From Rhodobacter sp. (lineage in GTDB: Bacteria; Pseudomonadota; Alphaproteobacteria; Rhodobacterales; Rhodobacteraceae): a stretch of 33,702 bases of DNA. The DNA lies in assembly GCA_022824145.1 (NCBI GenBank), contig JAJEAY010000214.1, positions 1-33,702 of the forward strand, given 5' to 3'. Position numbers and translations under genes: made by a program. Below the pieces are notes generated by a model, which had not been told where the DNA came from, did not search any database, and worked only from the letters and a program-made list of their open reading frames with translations. This document shows positions 27,250 through 33,702 of the stretch, piece by piece (position 1 is the first letter of the stretch; every line of letters starts with the position of its first letter).

Positions 27250-28278
27250 TCAAGGGTATACCGGGGCAAGCATAAGCCCCGCCGTCTCATCCTCGCCAAG
27301 CATCAGATTGGCATTCTGAACTGCTTGGCCGGATGATCCCTTCGTCAGGTTGTCCAGCGTCGCGATCACCGTAGCGCGTCCCTCAATGCGGTCGCCCACC
27401 ACACCAATATGCACGAAGTTCGACCCGCGCACATCCTTCATGGCCGGAGTCCGGCCAAAGGGAAGGACCAATGCGAACACCTCGTCCGCATATGCGTCGG
27501 AAAGACAGCGATGAATGGCTCCGGGATCGCCCTGAACATATGCGGATACCAGAATCCCGCGGGTCGCCGGAATCAGGTGCGGAGTGAACATGATCCGAAC
27601 CGGCCGGCCGGCGATTTCGGACAGTTCCTGATCGAACTCGCCAAGATGCCGGTGAACCCCTCCGAGCGAATATCCCTGTGCGTTCTCGAAGAGTTCCGAA
27701 AACAGCAGATGTTCTTTCAGTGACCGGCCGGCTCCGGACGCCCCGGCCTTGAGGTCAACGATGATCCCGTCAAGGTCTATCACCCTTTCCCTGATCAGCG
27801 GCCGCAGCGCGAACTGCCCTGCGGCGGCGTTACAGCCGGTGCCTGCAACCAGTCGGGCCGTCCTGATCCGATCTCGGTTGAATTCGGTCAGTCCATAGAC
27901 CGCCTCGACCTGAAGCTCTGCAGCCTCATGCCGTTTGCCGTACCAGGTTCGGTAAGCGTCTGGATCCCGCAGCCTGAAGTCCGCCGAGAGATCGACGATC
28001 CTGACTGTCTTGGGCAGGTTTCGGATGACCGTTTGGCTGGTTGCATGCGGCAACGCGCAGAAACACAGGTCGATGCCGCTGAAATCGATCTCCTCGATCT
28101 TCGCCAGAACCGGCAGGTCGAGATGGCGGAGATGCGGAAACACTTCGGCCATCGCCAGTCCGGCCCGGCGGTCGGCGCCGAGAGCCGCTATCCTCATTGA
28201 AGGATGGGAGGCAACCAACCGGACCAGTTCAGCACCGGTATAGCCGGATGCGCCGAGAATGGCGATGTTGTGTGGCAT
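27250..28278 (-). CDS. argC: N-acetyl-gamma-glutamyl-phosphate reductase
   Basis: A 342-residue NADPH-dependent reductase, third step of arginine biosynthesis. The N-terminal Rossmann motif '[15 protein letters not shown]' (7-21) binds NADPH; the catalytic Cys is C149 in '[12 protein letters not shown]', and the conserved His lies in the '[14 protein letters not shown]' region. The C-terminal '[32 protein letters not shown]'-like end is represented by '[20 protein letters not shown]'. The start at 28278 gives the family N-terminus 'MPHNIAILG', with AAGGAC about 15 nt upstream; an ATG at 28311 would add 11 residues. murI ends 60 nt upstream on the same strand. Confidence 0.95.
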   Translation of the reverse strand: MPHNIAILGASGYTGAELVRLVASHPSMRIAALGADRRAGLAMAEVFPHLRHLDLPVLAKIEEIDFSGIDLCFCALPHATSQTVIRNLPKTVRIVDLSADFRLRDPDAYRTWYGKRHEAAELQVEAVYGLTEFNRDRIRTARLVAGTGCNAAAGQFALRPLIRERVIDLDGIIVDLKAGASGAGRSLKEHLLFSELFENAQGYSLGGVHRHLGEFDQELSEIAGRPVRIMFTPHLIPATRGILVSAYVQGDPGAIHRCLSDAYADEVFALVLPFGRTPAMKDVRGSNFVHIGVVGDRIEGRATVIATLDNLTKGSSGQAVQNANLMLGEDETAGLMLAPVYP

Positions 28279-28337
28279 TGCTAACAGTTCCCGTCCTTTC
28301 CGAACGGCCATTTAGGGCGATCCGCCGGAATGCGCAA

Positions 28338-29150
28338 TCAGGCAGACGAAAACGCGATTCTGCGTCGCAGGAAGCGTGTTGCCTGGCTGGACACTCTTGC
28401 GGGGTCTCCTGTCGTGAGAAAAGCCGCCTCCGTACCTGGCCCGAACATGTCCGGGTGGCGCACAAGGTAGTCAGATAGGCTGGCTGCGACCAGCTTCGGC
28501 TGGGAATAGACAGCGACGCCCGGGCCAAGCGCTTCCCGGAACACGTTCTCCATCAGCGGGTAATGCGTGCAGCCCAGCACAGCCGCCTGCGGATCCGGCA
28601 TTTTTCGCTTCAGCGCGTCGACATGGCTGCGGACAAGCGCTTCCGCAAGTTCAAGATCGCCTTCCTCAATGGCGTCGACAACCCCCCCGCAGGCCTGGGC
28701 CTCGACATCCACTCCGATCGCGCGGAACGCCAGTTCCCGCTGGAAGGCACGGCTGCGAACGGTCGCGGGAGTCGCGAAAAGCGCCACATGCTTCACTTCA
28801 ACCTCGCGTGGTGGAGAGCTGTCTCCCCACTGACGCTCGGTCAACGCCTCAATCATGGGAACGAACACTCCAAGCACGCGCCTGTCCTTTGGCACCCAGT
28901 TCTCCTGCATTCGACGTAGCGCCGCGGCGCTTGCGGTGTTGCAGGCCAGAATCACCAGATCGCAGCCCGTCTCAAACAGTCTGGCCACGGCTGCGGTCGT
29001 AAGGGTGTAGATGTCTTCGGCATCGCGAACGCCGTACGGATTGTGCGCATGATCGGCAAAGTACACGAACGGAACATCGGGCAGCACGCGGACAGCCTCG
29101 TCAAGTACGGTAAGACCACCGAGTCCGGAATCAAAAATGCCGACCGCCAT
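28338..29150 (-). CDS. murI: Glutamate racemase
   Basis: A 270-residue cofactor-independent racemase supplying D-glutamate for peptidoglycan. The N-terminal '[14 protein letters not shown]' carries the conserved Asp-Ser (D7, S8); the two catalytic cysteines are C70 ('LACNTASA') and C194 ('GCTHYPLM'), and 'PYG' at 38-40 is conserved. The start at 29150 has GAGG 6 nt upstream; 19 further N-terminal codons are possible but not family-like. It lies 60 nt upstream of argC and may be first in the minus-strand transcript. Confidence 0.95.
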   Translation of the reverse strand: MAVGIFDSGLGGLTVLDEAVRVLPDVPFVYFADHAHNPYGVRDAEDIYTLTTAAVARLFETGCDLVILACNTASAAALRRMQENWVPKDRRVLGVFVPMIEALTERQWGDSSPPREVEVKHVALFATPATVRSRAFQRELAFRAIGVDVEAQACGGVVDAIEEGDLELAEALVRSHVDALKRKMPDPQAAVLGCTHYPLMENVFREALGPGVAVYSQPKLVAASLSDYLVRHPDMFGPGTEAAFLTTGDPARVSSQATRFLRRRIAFSSA

Positions 29151-29157
29151 GCGAACC

Positions 29158-29361
29158 TCATGAATTCCGACGCTCCCCGTATTCGAATCCGTGTGCCATG
29201 AATTCAAGAGGCGTCGACGAAAGGGAACAGGTCAATAAAGGCAGAATCGTCATCGAAGACCCCGGACCGCATTCATCGGCGACGATCCTGGCCGGGTCAA
29301 CCGGCCCTTCAACCGAAATCCGCACCGCTTCACCGACTCGCGCCCGAAATTCGTTGATCAT
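29158..29361 (-). CDS. Possible small protein upstream of murI (67 aa)
   Basis: A minus-strand frame whose stop is 7 nt before the murI start, the spacing expected of an operon member. The sequence ('[32 protein letters not shown]', then a Ser/Thr/Leu-rich tail) has coding-like codon choice but no recognised motif, and no good Shine-Dalgarno decides the start. It could be chance. Confidence 0.25.
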   Translation of the reverse strand: MINEFRARVGEAVRISVEGPVDPARIVADECGPGSSMTILPLLTCSLSSTPLEFMAHGFEYGERRNS

Positions 29362-29591
29362 CGGCACTGCCCGATGAGAACTGCAGGGCTTCCGATCCGG
29401 AACAAAGGACTTCGAGCTACTGCGCTCCGTCCACCAGAGCGTGAAGGAGCGGGCATGACCTGACTCCCGCGAGAATTTGAACCGGGCAACCAACTGCGGG
29501 CTCCGTCAATGCAGCAAAACAGACCGCGTATTGACTGATTTCAGTTTCTTCGGCCAACGCAGCATCTTGATGGAGGCAGATCTGACGACAG
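29362..29591. other. Spacer between murI and the indolepyruvate oxidoreductase
   Basis: With the doubtful 67-codon frame this makes a 440-nt gap. It should hold the murI promoter and the end of the upstream transcript. No terminator hairpin with a T-run and no promoter pair was found. Confidence 0.35.
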
Positions 29592-32500
29592 TCATTCAGC
29601 CGCTTCGACCAGCTCGGGCTGGGCATGCAGGATGGCCAGCAGTTCTTCGCGCCGCTTTGCGGCTTTGGCTGCGTTTCCAGCCTTGACCGGGCCGAAGCCG
29701 CGAATGCTGAGGGGAAGCTCCGCAAGCGCAACAGCCGCTTCAGTCCGATCGCCTGTGAGTTCAGGAAGAGCCGCCATGTCAGCTTCAAACTGCCGGATAA
29801 GTTCCCGTTCCATTCTGCGTTCAGCTGAATAGCCAAACGGATCCAATGGCGTTCCACGCAGCCATTTCATTCTGGCCAGCACGCGGAGAAGAGGCACCAG
29901 CCACGATCCGAATTCCCGTTTGGCAGGTCTGCCGTCCGCGCCGGCCTTGGAGAGTATCGGCGGCGCCAGATGGTAGGTCAGTTTCGGCTCGCCACCGAAG
30001 TCGCCGCGCACCTTTTCCTCAGTCTGCAGAAGCAGTCTGGCGACTTCATATTCATCCTTGTACGCCAGAAGCTTATGGTATCCTTTTGCGACAGCTTCCT
30101 TCATATGCGGGTCGTCAAAACGACCGACCTGCCTACGATAGCGCTTCGCAAGGCCAGCGCCCTGATACCGGGTGAGATGCTCCGCCCGGAACTCGATGCA
30201 CTCGTCGAGAGACCTTGGCAGCCGTTCAACAGTTGATTCGGTGAGCTTGGCCGCCGCATCAGGATTGAGCCACGCCCAGCGACCGTAGTCGAACGCCAGC
30301 CTGTTCTGCCCGGCAGCGGTTCCGTTGAGTTCGATCGCAGACATTATCGCGGCATGGCTCAGCGGGATGAGCCCACCCTGCCAAGCCGCTCCAAACACGA
30401 CCATGTTGGAATAGATCGCATCACCAAGCAGTTTCTTCGCCAGTTCGGAGGCATCAAGGAGCAAAAGGCGGTCCTGAAGTCTCGAGCCAAGCGCGAGCTT
30501 CAGCCGCTCCGACGGCAGTGTGAATTCGGTGTCGCGCGTGAAATCACCAGTTATTGTTTCGTGGCTGTTGACGACTGCCCCGGCGCCGCCTGCCTTCATA
30601 AGCCCGAGAGTCGCAGCGCCTGCGCTGACCACCAGGTCGCCGCCGATCAGTGCGTCGCACTCTCCGGTGGCGACGCGGACCGCGCTGATGTCAGCAGGCG
30701 TTTCGGCAATTCGGCAATGAACATGGACGGCCCCACCCTTCTGCGCCAGGCCGGCCATTTCCATCATTCCGACGCCCTTGCCGTCAACGTGGGCGGCCAT
30801 GGCCATCACGGCGCCGATCGTGACGGCGCCGGTTCCACCGACTCCGGTAATGACTACGTTATGGGTGCCGTCTATTTTCGGCAGGTCTGGCCGCGGCAGT
30901 TCCCCCACATCCACGGAAGCGGTCGACTCACGGCGAATCCTTGCGCCCTCCACGGTTACAAAGCTCGGACAGAATCCTTTGAGACATGAGTAGTCCTTGT
31001 TGCAGGCGGACTGGTCTATGGCTCGCTTGCGGCCAAGGTCGGTCTCAACCGGAACGATAGAGACGCAGTTCGACTGGGCACCGCAGTCGCCGCAGCCTTC
31101 ACAGATATCTGTGTTGATGAAAACACGTCTGTCCGGATCCTGCATTTGCCCGCGCCTGCGCCGCCGGCGCTTCTCCGCCGCGCAGGTCTGAAGGTAGATA
31201 ATCGCGGAAACACCTTCGCAGCCGCTCATCCGCTCCTGCACTGTCTGAAGCTCTTCCCGCTCGTGGCGGGTTACCTCAGTCGGGAAACGCGACAGATCCA
31301 CTTCCTCTTTCCGGTCGTAAACCAACGCGACGTTCGGCACACCCATGGCAACGAGTTCGTGGGCGATCCGGTCTGCAGTCAAACCACCGTCATTCCCCTG
31401 CCCGCCCGTCATGGCGACGGCATCGTTGAAGAGAATCTTGTAGGTTACGTTGGTTCCTGCCGCCAGGGCGAAGCGAATCGCCTGGACACCGGAATGGTTG
31501 TAGGTGCCATCACCCATATTCTGAAAGACATGGTTACGTGTGGAAAACGGCGCTTCGCCAACCCAGTTGGCGCCCTCGCCACCCATATGGGTAAACCCGA
31601 CCGTCTCCCTGTCCATCCACTGCACCATGAAGTGACAGCCGATTCCCGCATATGCCCGTGTGCCTTCCGGAAGTTTGGTTGAGGTGTTGTGCGGGCAGCC
31701 TGAACAGAAATACGGTAGCCGAGCGGCGATGTCGGGAGCGTTGCCGGCCTTCCTTGCCTCGGACAGAGTTTCCATTCCCCCACGGATCCTGTCCGTGCCC
31801 CGGCCTTCCTCAATCAGGATCTCACCGATCCTCTCCGCGATGAATACGGGATCGAGGCAATAGCGTGTCGGGAACAGCTGGACTCTTTGGCCGTCGCGCC
31901 AGACATCTCCCTTGTGCCAGCCGAACACCCGGCGCCCACGCCGGTCATCAAAGATCGCTTCCTTTATCTGGACCTCAATCAGCTTGCGTTTTTCCTCGAC
32001 GACAACGATCAGTTCCAGTCCTTCGGCCCATTCGTTGAAACTCTCGGTATCAATTGGCCAGGTCTGGGCGACCTTGTAGGCAGTGAGTCCCAAGCGTTCC
32101 GCCTCATCCGCCCCAACGCCAAGAAGCGACAGGGCATGCACCAGATCAAGCCAGTTTTTGCCGGCAGCGACGAATCCGATCTTTGCACCAGGCTTTCCCA
32201 ACACCCTTCGGTCAATTCGGTTCGCCCGCGCGAATGCTTCGGCGGCAAACCTCTTGTAATCGATCATGCGCGCTTCCTGCGGAATGCGGTCGTCGACCAA
32301 GCGGATGTTCAGCCCGCCTTCAGGCATTTCGAACTCCGGCGAAACGAACGACATCCGATCGGGCCTGCCATCGACTACGGCAGTGGATTCCACGGTGTCC
32401 TTCATCAGTTTCAGCCCGCACCAGAGTCCGGCGAACCGACCAAGCGCAAATCCATATAGGCCGAAATCGAGAATTTCCTGTACGCCTGCCGGAGAAAGTA

Positions 32501-33005
32501 CCGGCATGTAGGCATCGACCATCGCCCAATCGGACTGGTGCAGAGTTGTCGAACTTTCGCCAGTGTGGTCGTCGCCCATCGCCATGAGAACACCGCCATG
32601 TCTGGAGGTGCCCGCGAAATTACCGTGCCGCATGACATCGCCGGTGCGGTCAACACCTGGACCCTTTCCGTACCAGAGTCCGAAGACTCCATCGAACCGT
32701 CCCTCGCCGCGGAGTTCCGCCTGCTGAGTGCCCCAGATGGCCGTGGCGGCAAGATCTTCGTTGATTCCTGGCTGGAACAGGATATCGCTGGATTCCAGAA
32801 TCCCCCGTGCCCGTTCCATAGTCACGTCCACTGCACCAAGGGGGGAGCCTCGGTAGCCTGACACGTATCCGGCAGTGTTCAGCCCGGCCAACCGGTCGCG
32901 CGCCTTCTGCGCCAGCATCAGGCGCACGAGCGCCTGCGTGCCGTTCAAAAGCACTGGAGATTTACCCAGATCGAAACGGTCTGCCAGCGAAACGTCTTGA
33001 CGCAT
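29592..33005 (-). CDS. Indolepyruvate ferredoxin oxidoreductase, fused alpha/beta/gamma type
   Basis: A 1137-residue multidomain enzyme that decarboxylates aryl-pyruvates (from aromatic amino acids) to aryl-acetyl-CoA with ferredoxin or another acceptor. In order: an N-terminal pyruvate-ferredoxin-oxidoreductase-type domain ('ALVRLML', 'GYVSGYRGSPLGAVD', 'PGINEDLAATAIWG', 1-400), a TPP/Cys region 'YFCSGCPHNT' near 432 with 'GGEGANWVGEAP', a 4Fe-4S ferredoxin-like segment near 635-690 ('CEGCGDCG', then C..C..C in 'SACNKDYSCLKGFC'), and the gamma domain from 722 ('GVGGTGAVTIG'), ending in a DUF6537-like helical C-terminus. The ATG at 33005 follows GGAAGG; a TTG at 33011 would add two residues. 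It stands alone. Confidence 0.94.
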   Translation of the reverse strand: MRQDVSLADRFDLGKSPVLLNGTQALVRLMLAQKARDRLAGLNTAGYVSGYRGSPLGAVDVTMERARGILESSDILFQPGINEDLAATAIWGTQQAELRGEGRFDGVFGLWYGKGPGVDRTGDVMRHGNFAGTSRHGGVLMAMGDDHTGESSTTLHQSDWAMVDAYMPVLSPAGVQEILDFGLYGFALGRFAGLWCGLKLMKDTVESTAVVDGRPDRMSFVSPEFEMPEGGLNIRLVDDRIPQEARMIDYKRFAAEAFARANRIDRRVLGKPGAKIGFVAAGKNWLDLVHALSLLGVGADEAERLGLTAYKVAQTWPIDTESFNEWAEGLELIVVVEEKRKLIEVQIKEAIFDDRRGRRVFGWHKGDVWRDGQRVQLFPTRYCLDPVFIAERIGEILIEEGRGTDRIRGGMETLSEARKAGNAPDIAARLPYFCSGCPHNTSTKLPEGTRAYAGIGCHFMVQWMDRETVGFTHMGGEGANWVGEAPFSTRNHVFQNMGDGTYNHSGVQAIRFALAAGTNVTYKILFNDAVAMTGGQGNDGGLTADRIAHELVAMGVPNVALVYDRKEEVDLSRFPTEVTRHEREELQTVQERMSGCEGVSAIIYLQTCAAEKRRRRRRGQMQDPDRRVFINTDICEGCGDCGAQSNCVSIVPVETDLGRKRAIDQSACNKDYSCLKGFCPSFVTVEGARIRRESTASVDVGELPRPDLPKIDGTHNVVITGVGGTGAVTIGAVMAMAAHVDGKGVGMMEMAGLAQKGGAVHVHCRIAETPADISAVRVATGECDALIGGDLVVSAGAATLGLMKAGGAGAVVNSHETITGDFTRDTEFTLPSERLKLALGSRLQDRLLLLDASELAKKLLGDAIYSNMVVFGAAWQGGLIPLSHAAIMSAIELNGTAAGQNRLAFDYGRWAWLNPDAAAKLTESTVERLPRSLDECIEFRAEHLTRYQGAGLAKRYRRQVGRFDDPHMKEAVAKGYHKLLAYKDEYEVARLLLQTEEKVRGDFGGEPKLTYHLAPPILSKAGADGRPAKREFGSWLVPLLRVLARMKWLRGTPLDPFGYSAERRMERELIRQFEADMAALPELTGDRTEAAVALAELPLSIRGFGPVKAGNAAKAAKRREELLAILHAQPELVEAAE

Positions 33006-33503
33006 GTCCAATGCCTTCCAAGTCTAGCCTGTTATGTGCCTTACAGAGTACCACGGCCGCTTTGAAGCATATCTTGGGTCAGCGCATATTGAACATGTGC
33101 AGCGCATCGTGGATGCGGACGCTGCCAGTCCGTGGCAAAGCGCCATGCATGCATCCTTGCGGAAAGAGCGATCCCTTTGATGATCAATATAGGATGCCAG
33201 CGCGAAATTTCATGTGACGGCAGCACAAACCGATTGATGGAGACATCTGCCGGGTCGGGCAAGGGAAGTTTCAGGGTCGGATTTCGCTGACTGAAACATG
33301 TCACCCAATCGAGGCTCCCCAGAGCTGTGTGATCCGTGCCGGGAATTTCGCATACTTGGTCAGGCAGGGCATGGAGTTTGGGTGCCGACAAACGGAGCAA
33401 GCGGTGCGCCGCCGAACAACCTTTTTTTCCGAGTCGCAAGGAGGCCTGCATTCTCGAACGGCCTGGGTGTTTCAAGCATCCTGTTGTCGGCGGCGCACGC
33501 GGT
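33006..33503. other. Spacer at the end of the window
   Basis: No gene could be supported. A minus-strand frame of 168 codons (33041-33547) exists, but it is His/Arg/Pro-rich with no recognisable motif. The indolepyruvate oxidoreductase promoter should lie just above 33005. Confidence 0.4.
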
Positions 33504-33702
33504 TCATCGCTGTATAAGCCGGGACCAGTCACAGGTCGTCGGAACATAAACCCGTACGTATCCGTGGAGGTCGGTGCGCAGGCGAGCGTCCATCGTCAGC
33601 ACAGGGAACCTGTTCTTGTAAATTGGGATTGGCGGCACCAGCACAGACGAGCCGCTTCCTGTACTGCTTACTGTTTGGCTGGCTGCTGGGTTTCCCGAGC
33701 GA
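33504..33702 (-). CDS. Reading frame open at the window edge (partial, unrecognised)
   Basis: Reading the minus strand from the window edge, a frame with no stop runs to TGA at 33506-33504. It gives a Ser/Thr/Gly-rich stretch, 'VLVPPIPIYKNRFPVLTMD', then 'ARLRTDLHGYVRVYVP', which has the rhythm of a beta-rich protein end. With only 65 codons and no known motif it may be the C-terminus of a gene starting beyond the window, or chance. Confidence 0.2.
   Translation of the reverse strand, partial: RSGNPAASQTVSSTGSGSSVLVPPIPIYKNRFPVLTMDARLRTDLHGYVRVYVPTTCDWSRLIQR

Noticed and set aside
33041-33547. 168-codon minus-strand frame after the indolepyruvate oxidoreductase
   Set aside because: No family resemblance, His/Pro/Arg-rich throughout, and it would occupy the promoter region of the oxidoreductase.

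Overview
The window looks like a chromosomal segment of an alphaproteobacterium, most likely of the Rhodobacterales/Rhodobacteraceae type. That rests on the block gltX-gltA-paaG-like-ccmH-ccmF-ccmE-argC (about 20.3-28.3 kb), the long PutA without an N-terminal ribbon-helix-helix domain, the fused indolepyruvate ferredoxin oxidoreductase, and the pobA/pcaD/BKACE aromatic segment. No phage, transposase or CRISPR array was recognised. Coding density is rather low: several spacers of 0.4-1.3 kb interrupt compact operons, and some appear to hold decayed genes.

Layout. 0-2.6 kb: aspartate aminotransferase converging on a MATE exporter. 2.7-3.7 kb: a doubtful small ORF and a VOC-family protein. 3.8-6.3 kb: a translationally coupled trio (HAD-type haloacid dehalogenase, alpha/beta hydrolase, threonine dehydratase-like lyase) joined by two ATGA overlaps; the hydrolase has Asn where its relatives carry the catalytic acid. 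6.3-7.6 kb: a gene-poor, partly AT-rich spacer. 7.6-9.5 kb: an AAA ATPase plus an HNH nuclease matching the Septu (PtuA-PtuB) anti-phage system. 9.5-13.4 kb: an aromatic catabolism segment with pobA, pcaD, a recognisable N-terminal remnant of pcaC, and a beta-keto acid cleavage enzyme that may replace the usual CoA-transferase/thiolase end of the beta-ketoadipate route. 13.7 kb: tRNA-Leu(UAA) on the minus strand.

14.1-18.3 kb: putA and a rhomboid protease. 18.4-19.3 kb: a minus-strand pair with AT-richer codon use, made of a 73-residue orphan and a 199-residue protein that looks like an ImmA/IrrE-type zincin whose HExxH has become KELIH. A perfect 7-bp GC hairpin sits directly upstream of the second gene. 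This is the least explained module in the window. 19.4-20.3 kb: about 1 kb without a convincing gene. 20.3-23.1 kb: gltX and gltA on the plus strand. 24.0-28.3 kb: the minus-strand paaG-like, ccmH, ccmF, ccmE and argC genes, followed by murI (28.3-29.2 kb). 29.6-33.0 kb: the 1137-residue indolepyruvate ferredoxin oxidoreductase. 33.0-33.7 kb: an unexplained tail with one reading frame open at the window edge.

The genes mainly serve amino-acid and aromatic carbon use feeding the TCA cycle (AspAT, threonine dehydratase, PutA, PobA/PcaD/BKACE, indolepyruvate oxidoreductase, citrate synthase), cytochrome c maturation (CcmE/F/H), core synthesis (GltX, ArgC, MurI) and defence (Septu).
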